From an uncultured Clostridia bacterium (GTDB lineage: Bacteria > Bacillota > Clostridia > Oscillospirales > Acutalibacteraceae): a stretch of DNA of 52,385 nucleotides. This document shows, one piece after another, positions 1 to 7,666 of the stretch. The stretch's first letter is position 1; each line of letters starts with the position of its first letter. The notes under the pieces are model-generated. The model did no database searches. It was not told the DNA's origin and was given only the letters and a program-made list of their open reading frames with translations. The stretch is taken from contig CALBNX010000072.1 of assembly GCA_937896885.1 (NCBI GenBank), positions 1-52,385 of the forward strand, given 5' to 3'. Made by a program: the position numbers and the translations under genes.

Positions 1-51
1 CGACCTACCGCATTTCGAGTGCGGACCCTTCAACCACTTGGGTACATCTCC
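1..51 (-). tRNA. tRNA-Ser (anticodon CGA), 5' part only
   Basis: Read on the minus strand, the sequence starts with acceptor strand GGAGATG, followed by a D arm with CCC/GGG pairing and an anticodon stem CCGCA/TGCGG closing the loop CTCGAAA, so the anticodon is CGA. The long variable arm expected of a serine tRNA begins just before the window edge. The 3' half lies outside the window. Confidence 0.9.
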
Positions 52-65
52 ATATTAACCCTATT

Positions 66-94
66 ATTTTATCATTTGACTAATTCTTTGTCAA
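66..94 (-). promoter_or_regulatory. Promoter of tRNA-Ser
   Basis: On the minus strand, TTGACA (89-94) and TAAAAT (66-71) are separated by 17 bp. The -10 lies about 15 bases before the tRNA 5' end, a spacing typical of a vegetative (sigma-A) tRNA promoter. Confidence 0.7.
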
Positions 95-119
95 CAATAT
101 CAAAATTGCTATTCCTATA

Positions 120-147
120 TTGATTTTATAATATTTAATGTTATAAT
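120..147 (+). promoter_or_regulatory. Promoter of the acetyltransferase-permease pair
   Basis: TTGATT (120-125) and TATAAT (142-147) are separated by 16 bp. An AAGGTGG ribosome site and the ATG at 171 follow. Assigned by motif match only. Confidence 0.55.
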
Positions 148-170
148 ATCCCAAAAGGTGGCAAATCGTA

Positions 171-626
171 ATGAAAAACTATGTAATTGAAAAACTTAAT
201 ATTAAAGATTACAAGAAATGCAACAATATCTGGGATATGAAAAAATGTGAGTTTACTGAAAAGTTTCGTCGCGAAGTTGAATCGGGCAATCGAGTTGTCT
301 TTGTATATAAGATTGATGGAGAATTTATTGGTGAAATTGCGTATGTTTTTGATATGAACGACAGTGATTACACAATTCCAGATAAAAGAATTTATATTTC
401 TCGTCTTATTGTAAAGAAAGAATACCGCAATCAAGGCATCGGCGGAATTTTGATTGATTATATTTTAGAGCAAATCAAAGAAATGGGATATAAAGAAGCT
501 ACTATTGGTGTTGATAAAGACAACACATCAGCTTTGCATCTATACCAAAAGAAAGGTTTTACCAATGTGATTTTTGACGGTAAAGATGAATACGGTGAAT
601 TTTATAAATTGATGAAAGAGATATAG
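171..626 (+). CDS. GNAT-family N-acetyltransferase
   Basis: A 151-residue single-domain protein. The C-terminal half carries the acetyl-CoA binding motif A of the GNAT superfamily (R-N-Q-G-I-G-G near residue 88), followed by the usual helix and the late signature ALHLYQKKGF. It should transfer an acyl group from acyl-CoA to an amine; the substrate cannot be read from the sequence. The ATG is preceded by AAGGTGG. The next gene starts one base after its stop, so the two are surely cotranscribed. Length is normal for the family. Confidence 0.85.
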   Translation: MKNYVIEKLNIKDYKKCNNIWDMKKCEFTEKFRREVESGNRVVFVYKIDGEFIGEIAYVFDMNDSDYTIPDKRIYISRLIVKKEYRNQGIGGILIDYILEQIKEMGYKEATIGVDKDNTSALHLYQKKGFTNVIFDGKDEYGEFYKLMKEI

Positions 627-627
627 T

Positions 628-1734
628 ATGATAAAGGTTAAAAAATTTATTAAAAGTGAAATTGTGCTTATATTAGCATTTATTTTAGCAGTTATTTCAG
701 CTTTTTTGGTTACTCCTAGCAGAGAGTATTTTGAATATATTGATTTTCGCACATTAGGTTTATTATTTTGCCTGATGTCTGTTATGGCAGGATTCAATAA
801 ACTTGGAGTTTTTAAGTTTATTGCAGAAAAGATGCTTTCAAAAATCAAGAGAGTCAATGGCTTATCTCTTATTTTAGGGTTACTTTGCTTTTTCTCGTCA
901 ATGGTTATTACAAATGATGTGGCATTGATAACTTTTGTACCTTTTACAATAACAGCCTTAAAGTTATCAAACAAAATGGATAAACTCATTTGGATTGTGA
1001 CCATTGAAACTGTCGCTGCAAATCTTGGTAGTATGCTAACGCCTATTGGTAATCCACAAAACCTATATTTATTCTCTGCTTTTAATATGGGATTTGTAGA
1101 TTTTATTTCTACTATTCTCCCCTACGCATTATTATCGTTATTTCTTGTTATTGTTTGTTGTTTTGTTACAGGTAAGGGCATAGTCTCAACAAAGTTTGAT
1201 AATAATAAAACGGCTTTTTCAAAATTACATATTATTGTTTATTCGCTGATATTTATTATTTCATTATTGACAGTTTTTAGAGTAATGCCTTATGAAATTA
1301 CTGTTTTGATAACTTTAATTATCCTTTTGGTTTTTGACCACAAGGTACTTTTTAAAGTAGATTACAGTTTGCTTTTCACATTTGTTTTTTTATTTATTTT
1401 TATCGGTAATCTTGGTGAAATAAAGCCAATAAGCGACTTTTTGAAAAGTATGGTAAATGGTAATGAAGTTTTAGTTGGTATTGCTTCAAGTCAGGTGTTT
1501 TCTAATGTTCCTGCTGCTATTCTGCTTTCGAAGTTTACTGAAAACGCCCACGATTTACTTGTTGGCGTCAATCTTGGTGGGCTCGGTACTCTAATAGCAT
1601 CAATGGCAAGTCTAATTTCATTTAAGTTTGTTGCAAAAGAAAATTTTAAAACAGGAAAATACATACTTGTTTTTACAATTGTGAACATAATTTTTTTAAT
1701 CTTGAATTTATCTCTTTGGTTAATAATAAAATAG
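628..1734 (+). CDS. SLC13/ArsB-type membrane permease
   Basis: A 368-residue polytopic membrane protein with about ten hydrophobic segments and no extended soluble domain. The segment TNDVALITFVP and the later GSMLTPIGNPQNLY are signatures of the ion-transporter superfamily that includes SLC13 carboxylate, CitMHS citrate and ArsB/NhaD carriers. The substrate is unknown; a small organic or inorganic anion is the usual case. Its start lies one base behind the acetyltransferase stop, indicating translational coupling. It is somewhat shorter than the usual 400-450 residues of the family but shows no break. Confidence 0.75.
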   Translation: MIKVKKFIKSEIVLILAFILAVISAFLVTPSREYFEYIDFRTLGLLFCLMSVMAGFNKLGVFKFIAEKMLSKIKRVNGLSLILGLLCFFSSMVITNDVALITFVPFTITALKLSNKMDKLIWIVTIETVAANLGSMLTPIGNPQNLYLFSAFNMGFVDFISTILPYALLSLFLVIVCCFVTGKGIVSTKFDNNKTAFSKLHIIVYSLIFIISLLTVFRVMPYEITVLITLIILLVFDHKVLFKVDYSLLFTFVFLFIFIGNLGEIKPISDFLKSMVNGNEVLVGIASSQVFSNVPAAILLSKFTENAHDLLVGVNLGGLGTLIASMASLISFKFVAKENFKTGKYILVFTIVNIIFLILNLSLWLIIK

Positions 1735-1738
1735 AGAA

Positions 1739-1774
1739 ATGGGTATTCCAAAAACGGAATACCCATTAATTTTT
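1739..1774. terminator. Intrinsic terminator, probably bidirectional
   Basis: A perfect 11-bp stem, ATGGGTATTCC (1739-1749) with GGAATACCCAT (1756-1766), is followed on the plus strand by TAATTTTT. It separates the plus-strand permease from the convergent arabinose operon and could serve both. Confidence 0.8.
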
Positions 1775-1779
1775 ATGTA

Positions 1780-2271
1780 TTATTTGTGATAACGGAGTGA
1801 GCAGATATCGTCGCCTTTTGCGATGCATTTTGGCAAGTCAAGAACTGCACCATATTTTTCACCAATTCCGTGGTCACCGCACATTGCAATATCACAAAGC
1901 GTTGCGATTTCTTCATCTGTACAACCTGCTTTTTGCCAAGCTTTTACAAGTGGGCAATAGTGGAAATCGATTGAAAGTTTATCATCTGTACTTTCGAGAA
2001 TTTTCATTTCAAAAACCATTTGTGCAGGTTTTGTGAAAAGAGTTTTACGAAGACCTACAAGGCTATCTGTTTTGCCTTTCTTAACAAGATTTGCACCATG
2101 TGTATGTCCACAACGCTTAATTGCGGCACTGCCAAAATCCCACCAATCAAGACCACGTTTGCCAGCCTCATCACAAAGAAGATAAAGCCACAAAGCACGG
2201 TGTTCAAGTTGTTCACGAACAGCTACAATTATTGGATTTTTGATTTTTGCATCATTTTTTACTTTACTCAT
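1780..2271 (-). CDS. L-2-amino-thiazoline-4-carboxylic acid hydrolase-like protein
   Basis: A 163-residue soluble protein. The central and C-terminal pattern (CPLVKAW, then LCDIAMCGDHG, then IAKGDDICSLRYH) is that of the ATC-hydrolase family (Pfam ATC_hydrolase), which is widespread in clostridia and mostly uncharacterised; the founding member opens a thiazoline ring in cysteine formation. It is the last gene of the arabinose operon, 21 bases behind araD and just before the shared terminator. That context suggests a sugar-related or housekeeping role rather than thiazoline breakdown, but the actual substrate is unknown. The ATG is preceded by GAAGGA. Confidence 0.7.
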   Translation of the reverse strand: MSKVKNDAKIKNPIIVAVREQLEHRALWLYLLCDEAGKRGLDWWDFGSAAIKRCGHTHGANLVKKGKTDSLVGLRKTLFTKPAQMVFEMKILESTDDKLSIDFHYCPLVKAWQKAGCTDEEIATLCDIAMCGDHGIGEKYGAVLDLPKCIAKGDDICSLRYHK

Positions 2272-2292
2272 TTTTATCCTTCTTTTTATAAA

Positions 2293-2988
2293 TTATTTCT
2301 TTTGTCCATAGTAAGCATTTGCACCGTGTTTACGAAGATAATGTTTGTCAAGAAGTTCCTGTTGCATTGGCTGAATCCCAGGATTCATCATTATATTGTG
2401 CCAAGCCATAAATGCAAGTTCTTCGAGCACAACAGCATTGTGAACTGCATTATGTGGGTCAGTACCCCATGTAAACGGTCCGTGACTGTAAACAAGGACT
2501 GCAGGAATGTCATTAGGCTCTTTATCATTAAAGGTTTCAATAATAACATTACCTGTTCCGAGTTCGTATTTTCCACCAATTTCCTCAGGTGTCATTTTGC
2601 GAGTACATGGAATTTCACCATAGAAATAATCACCGTGAGTAGTGCCGAGTGCAGGAATTCCCATACCTGCCTGTGCAAAAGTTGTTGCCCAACGAGAGTG
2701 AGTATGAACAACACCTTTAATATCAGGGAATGCATTATAAAGTGCCACATGAGTATCAGTATCAGATGATGGATTAAGGTCACCCTCAATTTTTTTGCCT
2801 GTTTTAAGGTCAACTACAACCATATCTTCAGGTTTCATTTGGTCATATTCAACACCAGATGGCTTAATTACCATAAGACCTTTTTCGCGGTCAACACCTG
2901 AAACATTACCCCAAGTGAATGTTATAAGTCCGTATTTTGGCAAAAGCATATTCGCTTCAAATACTTCTTTTTTTAACTGTTCAAGCAT
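2293..2988 (-). CDS. araD: L-ribulose-5-phosphate 4-epimerase
   Basis: A 231-residue class II aldolase-fold enzyme converting L-ribulose 5-phosphate to D-xylulose 5-phosphate, the exit step of L-arabinose catabolism into the pentose-phosphate pathway. The zinc-binding histidines are visible in VVHTHSRWATTFAQAG (about residues 95-110), and the later HGPFTWG is also characteristic. Length equals that of known AraD proteins. It lies 9 bases behind araA and shares its operon. AAGGTGA precedes the ATG. Confidence 0.95.
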   Translation of the reverse strand: MLEQLKKEVFEANMLLPKYGLITFTWGNVSGVDREKGLMVIKPSGVEYDQMKPEDMVVVDLKTGKKIEGDLNPSSDTDTHVALYNAFPDIKGVVHTHSRWATTFAQAGMGIPALGTTHGDYFYGEIPCTRKMTPEEIGGKYELGTGNVIIETFNDKEPNDIPAVLVYSHGPFTWGTDPHNAVHNAVVLEELAFMAWHNIMMNPGIQPMQQELLDKHYLRKHGANAYYGQKK

Positions 2989-2997
2989 AATTTCACC

Positions 2998-4476
2998 TTA
3001 TTTCAATTTCCAAGCAAGGTCAGCAAGGAATAAGTCTTTTTCAAGACCTGCAACTGTTGTATCTTTATTAATGTGAACAAATTCGATATCCATCATATTT
3101 GCCCAGTCTTTCATCTGTTCTGCAGTTACATCATAGCTTAATACTGTATGATGAGCACCACCTGCTGTAATCCAACATTCAATACCTGTTTCCAAATCTG
3201 GCATTGCTCTCCACATTACACGAGCAACAGGGAGATTTGGCATTTCCATAATAGGTTTAACACATTCGATATCCTGACAGATAAGACGAAGACGACCACC
3301 CATATCAACAAGGCTTACAACAATAGCACTACCTGCTTTTCCTTCAAAAACAAGACGAGCAGGGTCTTTTTCGTTCATACCAATTCCAAGGTGATGTGTT
3401 TCAATACGAGGCTTTGCTGCTGCCATTGACGGACAAACCTCAAGCATATGTGCACCAAGGCTGTATTCTTCGCCTTCAACAAGGTGGTATGTATAGTCTT
3501 CCATAAAGCCTGTACCACCATTTTTACCCTCTGCCATAGCTTTCATAATGGCAGTCATAGCAGCAACTTTCCAGTCACCTTCACCACCATAGCCATAGCC
3601 CTGAGCCATTAAATGCTGACTTGCAAGACCGGGAAGCTGTTCCATACCATAAAGGTCTTGGAATGTATTTGAGAAAGCCATGCAACCTTCCGCATCAAGC
3701 ATTTTCTTCATTGCAATTTCTTCACGGGCTTGATAACGGATTGCTTCGATATTATCAGTTGCAATATCGTATTCAGCCTTATAAGTGTCCATAAGTGCGT
3801 CAATTTCAGCATCTGTTACGGCATTCATTTCTTTTACAAGGTCACCAACTGCCCAAGTGTTAACCTGCCAACCAAGTTTTGCCTGAACTTCAACTTTATC
3901 GCCCTCAGTAACAGCAACTTCACGCATATTGTCACCGAAACGCATTACTTTAAGTTCTTTACTTACGGCAACGCCAACCGCTGAACGCATCCAATCGCCA
4001 AGACGAGAACGAACTGAATCCTTTGTCCAATGACCTGCAATAACCTTACGAGGCATACGAAGTCTTGCTGCGATAAATCCGTGTTCACGGTCACCGTGAG
4101 CAGCCTGATTAAGGTTCATAAAGTCCATATCGATTTCGTCGTTTGGAATTTCCACATTGTACTGTGTTGCAAGGTGGCAATATGGTTTCTGTAAATCTAC
4201 AAAGCCATTAATCCACATTTTTGATGGGCTGAATGTATGACACCAAGTAATGATACCTGCACACTTTTTGTCATAGTTTGCTTCTCTTACAACATCTGTA
4301 ATTTCTTTGTTTGTCTTTGCAGTAACTTTGTAAACAACTTTGCAAGGAAGAGTGCCCGATGCATTGAGTTCATCAACCATTTCCTGTGCACGAACTGCAA
4401 CTGTTTCCAAAACCTCAGGACCATAAAGGAACTGACTACCAACAACAAACCAGAATTCATAATTTTTAAGACTCAT
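2998..4476 (-). CDS. araA: L-arabinose isomerase
   Basis: A 492-residue cytosolic enzyme interconverting L-arabinose and L-ribulose. The N-terminus (YEFWFVVGSQFLYGPEVL) and the segments TWCHTFSPSKMWI, GYGYGGEGDWK and MLEVCP are typical AraA signatures, and the length fits the family (about 475-500). Metal-binding Glu and His residues lie in the EHNW-equivalent and THHLGIG regions. It is the second gene of the operon, 14 bases behind the kinase, with a strong AAAGGAG site before its ATG. Confidence 0.96.
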   Translation of the reverse strand: MSLKNYEFWFVVGSQFLYGPEVLETVAVRAQEMVDELNASGTLPCKVVYKVTAKTNKEITDVVREANYDKKCAGIITWCHTFSPSKMWINGFVDLQKPYCHLATQYNVEIPNDEIDMDFMNLNQAAHGDREHGFIAARLRMPRKVIAGHWTKDSVRSRLGDWMRSAVGVAVSKELKVMRFGDNMREVAVTEGDKVEVQAKLGWQVNTWAVGDLVKEMNAVTDAEIDALMDTYKAEYDIATDNIEAIRYQAREEIAMKKMLDAEGCMAFSNTFQDLYGMEQLPGLASQHLMAQGYGYGGEGDWKVAAMTAIMKAMAEGKNGGTGFMEDYTYHLVEGEEYSLGAHMLEVCPSMAAAKPRIETHHLGIGMNEKDPARLVFEGKAGSAIVVSLVDMGGRLRLICQDIECVKPIMEMPNLPVARVMWRAMPDLETGIECWITAGGAHHTVLSYDVTAEQMKDWANMMDIEFVHINKDTTVAGLEKDLFLADLAWKLK

Positions 4477-4490
4477 AATATTTTTCTCCT

Positions 4491-6089
4491 TTACTTAAGA
4501 GTGTTGATTGCACATTTTTCAACTGCAACCGCCAAACTATATCTCTTAATATATTCATTGAAGCCGTCAACATCTGCTTTGTCAGGCTCAATTACACTTG
4601 CTTTATATTCGGCAAAGACATTATTTTCAAGGTAGTCTTCAAGTGGTTCTTTATCTTTATTTACCATATATGCAGCCAAGAGAGCAATACCCCAAGCACC
4701 GCCCTCGCCTGCTGTTTCCATAACAGCAACTGGAGTATTAAGTGCACCTGCCATAAGCTTTTGACCGACAATTGGTGTTTTGAAAAGTCCACCGTGACCT
4801 AAAAGTTTTTCAATTTGGACATTCTCTTTATCGAAAAGAATGTTCATACCAAGACGAAGTGTTGCCATTGTGCCATAAAGTTGTGCGCGCATAAAGTTTG
4901 CAAGACTGAATTTACTGTCAGGCATTCTGACTAACAATGGTCTGCCCTCTGCAGTATCTGTTACAGGCTCACCTGAATAGTAGTTAAAACTGATAATACC
5001 GTTACAATCTGCATCACCTTTAAGTGCTTCAGCATAAAGCATATCGTATAGCGCAGGTTTATTAACCTCCACACCACTATTCGCTAACACTTCTGAAAAA
5101 AGTTTTACATAAGCATCCAAATCTGATGTACAAGTGTTACAATGCACCATAGCAACAGGCTTACCTGTAGGCGTTGTAACCATATCAATTTCTGTATAAA
5201 CATCCGAAAGTGCTTTATCAAGGACTATCATACCAAAGATTGATGTACCTGCTGAAATATTGCCTGTTTTTGCTGCAACGCTGTTTGTTGCAACCATTCC
5301 TGTTCCTGCATCGCCTTCAGGTGGGCAAAGAGGACAACCATATTCTAATTCTCCTGTCGGGTCAAGAAGCAATGCACCTTCTTTTGTAAGTATTCCTGCA
5401 TTTTCACCTGCTACAAGGATTCTTGGAAGAATATCGAGTAATTTCCAACCATATCCCTTATCCTGAATTTTATCATCAAAATCTGCTACCATTTTTTCAT
5501 CATAGCAATTCTTTGTGCTATCAATTGGGAACATACCTGCTGCTTCACCAATACCGATTACCTTTTCACCTGTGAGCATCCAATGAACATAGCCCTCAAG
5601 TGTTGTAAGAAAATCAAGCTGTGGCAAGTGTTCTTCTCCATTAAGAATTGCCTGATAAAGATGTGCAATACTCCATCTCTGTGGAATATTGAATTTGAAA
5701 AGTTTTGTTAACTCTTCGGCAGATTGTTCTGTTATGGTGTTTCTCCAAGTTCTGAATTCAGCAAGTTGCTTTCCGTCTTTGTCGAATGGAAGGTAACCGT
5801 GCATCATTGCAGAAAAGCCCATAGCTTTAAGTTTGGTAAGTTTTACACCATATTTTTCTTCTACATCTGCTTTAAGATTTTTATAAGCATCCTGAAGTCC
5901 TGTCCACACATCATCGAGATGATATGTCCAGACACCGTTTTCAAAGCGGTTTTCCCAACCATGAGACCCCGATGCAATAGGATTATGTTTTTCGTCAATC
6001 AAAACGGCTTTAATTCGTGTTGAGCCCATTTCAATACCAAGAACTGCATTGCCGTTTTCGATTGTATTTTTAACAGTTTGAATATTCAA
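4491..6089 (-). CDS. araB: FGGY-family kinase, probable L-ribulokinase
   Basis: FGGY carbohydrate kinase of about 532 residues. The N-terminal ATPase motif (VLGIEMGSTRIKAVLID) and the C-terminal ATP site (GHGGLFKTP, then ETAGEGGAWGIALLAA) are clear. As first gene of an araBAD-type operon its likely job is phosphorylation of L-ribulose. It belongs to the divergent kinase type seen in Clostridia and Bacteroidetes rather than the enterobacterial AraB type, so xylulokinase activity is an alternative. The start is non-canonical: a TTG at 6098 abuts the AAGGAG ribosome site, while the TTG at 6089 has an 8-base spacing and is preferred. Confidence 0.85.
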   Translation of the reverse strand: MNIQTVKNTIENGNAVLGIEMGSTRIKAVLIDEKHNPIASGSHGWENRFENGVWTYHLDDVWTGLQDAYKNLKADVEEKYGVKLTKLKAMGFSAMMHGYLPFDKDGKQLAEFRTWRNTITEQSAEELTKLFKFNIPQRWSIAHLYQAILNGEEHLPQLDFLTTLEGYVHWMLTGEKVIGIGEAAGMFPIDSTKNCYDEKMVADFDDKIQDKGYGWKLLDILPRILVAGENAGILTKEGALLLDPTGELEYGCPLCPPEGDAGTGMVATNSVAAKTGNISAGTSIFGMIVLDKALSDVYTEIDMVTTPTGKPVAMVHCNTCTSDLDAYVKLFSEVLANSGVEVNKPALYDMLYAEALKGDADCNGIISFNYYSGEPVTDTAEGRPLLVRMPDSKFSLANFMRAQLYGTMATLRLGMNILFDKENVQIEKLLGHGGLFKTPIVGQKLMAGALNTPVAVMETAGEGGAWGIALLAAYMVNKDKEPLEDYLENNVFAEYKASVIEPDKADVDGFNEYIKRYSLAVAVEKCAINTLK

Positions 6090-6125
6090 ATTTTCCAACT
6101 CCTTATGCGAGTATATATCTTGTAA

Positions 6126-6154
6126 ATTATACCATTAAAACAATAAATAATCAA
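6126..6154 (-). promoter_or_regulatory. Promoter of the arabinose operon
   Basis: On the minus strand, TTGATT (6149-6154) and TATAAT (6126-6131) are 17 bp apart, about 30 bases before the kinase start. No clear AraR- or AraC-type operator can be recognised, and no regulator gene is adjacent. Confidence 0.65.
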
Positions 6155-6160
6155 TAACAA

Positions 6161-7408
6161 CTATCTAAGAATTGCCATTTCTTTGGCATTAAAGTTAAAG
6201 ATTTCGGTTTTTGTATTTTCAGTTATGAAAGTGATAATTTCTTCGTATGTTGCAGTTTTAATATCAATTCGTTCAACTTGTTTGTTGAATATTCCCCAAG
6301 TTTCGCCTGCGTTATATGTTTTATAAGTCCATTTGATTCTGCTGATGTCATTTTTCTCGTATTTCTTTTGGGCATATTCTTCACATTCGTGGTTGTTATA
6401 TTCACCCACTACCACTGCAACTCCCCAATCTTTTCGAGCTGTTTTAAGTTCATCAACACGATAACGAATCATACCTTTTTCACTATCGTAAAGGTGCAAT
6501 TGATAAAGCATATTTTCATAATCCATTTCTTGTGGGTTTGGTAATACGGTTGTTGACCAAACACCCTCAAATGAGATTATGTGATTTTTATCAATTTCGC
6601 GGATTGCTTTATACAGAATATCATAAACCTTATTTGTGCGAGAAACTGCGTCTTCACTTTCTGCTGGCCAAGAATAATCGCCATCATAGCCACCATTGTT
6701 CTGTGGTTCATTTAAAAGGTCATAAGCACATACTGTTTTATTGTCTTTATATCGATTTGCGATTGTAGTCCAAAGTTCTATTGTTGCATTGAGCATATCT
6801 TCATTTTCATAAAGCTCGTTGCGACCCGCTTTGCCCGTGCAATGATTTTTGCTTTGTCCACCTGGTGCACCGTGTAAATCAAGCATTACATAAACACCAT
6901 ATTTTTCACAAGTATTGATAAGCCAATCAAGTTTTTGGAAGCCTTTATTATCGTCGTGATTTTCTGCTAACCATTCTAGGTCTTCTGTCATAAAATTACG
7001 ATACCAGAACGGAATACGGACACAATTAAAACCAAGTTTTTCTATTTGGGCAATGTCATTTTCTGTTATGAAATTATCCTCATAGGATTTAACAATTTCA
7101 TTTGTTTTTTCTTCACCAAATCTATCAAAAAGCACTTTCAAAGTATCATAATATGCCCAGTCTTCTGTATATTCAGGCACAAAACCCATCCAAGTTTCCC
7201 ACAAAAGCCAGTTACCTAAGTTTATACCTTTAAGGACTACATTTTCGCCTTTTTCATTTACTATGTAACCATCTTCAACTGTCAAAAGACTCATTTCTTT
7301 TGGATTAGAATTGTTATATTGGTCTAATGTTTTAACTTCTATTTTTGTACAACCAAATAAAGTTAAAACAACTGCAAATACAAGTAAGATTGAAATAAAC
7401 TTTTTCAT
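6161..7408 (-). CDS. GH5-family glycoside hydrolase lipoprotein
   Basis: A 415-residue exported protein. The signal peptide ends in a lipobox with Cys20 (LTLFGC), so it is probably anchored to the outer face of the membrane. The rest is a GH5 (beta/alpha)8 domain: GINLGNWLLWE at the start, VMLDLHGAPGG, the acid/base Glu234 in LLNEPQ and the nucleophile Glu336 in VVGEYN are all present. The N-terminal pattern resembles exo-beta-1,3-glucanases and related endoglucanases; the exact beta-glucan substrate is not decidable. It is monocistronic, with its own promoter, and lies between the arabinose and iron operons. Confidence 0.85.
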   Translation of the reverse strand: MKKFISILLVFAVVLTLFGCTKIEVKTLDQYNNSNPKEMSLLTVEDGYIVNEKGENVVLKGINLGNWLLWETWMGFVPEYTEDWAYYDTLKVLFDRFGEEKTNEIVKSYEDNFITENDIAQIEKLGFNCVRIPFWYRNFMTEDLEWLAENHDDNKGFQKLDWLINTCEKYGVYVMLDLHGAPGGQSKNHCTGKAGRNELYENEDMLNATIELWTTIANRYKDNKTVCAYDLLNEPQNNGGYDGDYSWPAESEDAVSRTNKVYDILYKAIREIDKNHIISFEGVWSTTVLPNPQEMDYENMLYQLHLYDSEKGMIRYRVDELKTARKDWGVAVVVGEYNNHECEEYAQKKYEKNDISRIKWTYKTYNAGETWGIFNKQVERIDIKTATYEEIITFITENTKTEIFNFNAKEMAILR

Positions 7409-7428
7409 AAAATCTCCCCTTTTTGTTT

Positions 7429-7457
7429 ATTATATTGCAACTTAATACTTTTTTCAA
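7429..7457 (-). promoter_or_regulatory. Promoter of the GH5 lipoprotein gene
   Basis: On the minus strand, TTGAAA (7452-7457) and a perfect TATAAT (7429-7434) are 17 bp apart, followed by a GGGGAG ribosome site before the ATG at 7408. Confidence 0.7.
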
Positions 7458-7489
7458 TAAAAAATGGCTACTAAACAAGTTAGTAGCCA
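7458..7489 (-). terminator. Terminator of the feo operon
   Basis: A perfect 9-bp stem (7465-7473 with 7481-7489, arms TGGCTACTA/TAGTAGCCA) with a 7-base loop is followed on the minus strand by TTTTTTATTG. It lies just behind the small Cys-rich gene and directly upstream of the GH5 promoter. Confidence 0.8.
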
Positions 7490-7493
7490 CATT

Positions 7494-7661
7494 TTATTTA
7501 TGACATTCGTTTGCCATCGGGCAACTCCCGCAATTACACCCACAGGATGATTTGCCCTGTTTTTTATCACGATACATTTTATAAATTATTGCACCCACAA
7601 TTATTGCTAACACCACGAAAACAATAACTGTACCTATATTTGCACTCAAAAATTCAAGCAT
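7494..7661 (-). CDS. FeoB-associated Cys-rich membrane protein
   Basis: A 55-residue protein: a short N-terminus, one membrane segment (about residues 10-27), a basic stretch, then a cluster of five cysteines (SCGCNCGSCP plus NECHK). This layout is that of the FeoB_associated family found behind feoB in Firmicutes, thought to assist ferrous iron transport, perhaps as a metal chaperone or FeoB partner. It starts 5 bases behind the feoB stop, in the same operon, and is followed by the terminator. Confidence 0.85.
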   Translation of the reverse strand: MLEFLSANIGTVIVFVVLAIIVGAIIYKMYRDKKQGKSSCGCNCGSCPMANECHK

Positions 7662-7666
7662 AAAAA

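Noticed and set aside
2020..2769. Long open plus-strand frame (249 codons) antisense to the ATC-hydrolase and araD genes
   Set aside because: It mirrors two well-supported genes, has no plausible ribosome site or domain, and its composition (rich in Cys, Phe, His) is that of an antisense shadow.
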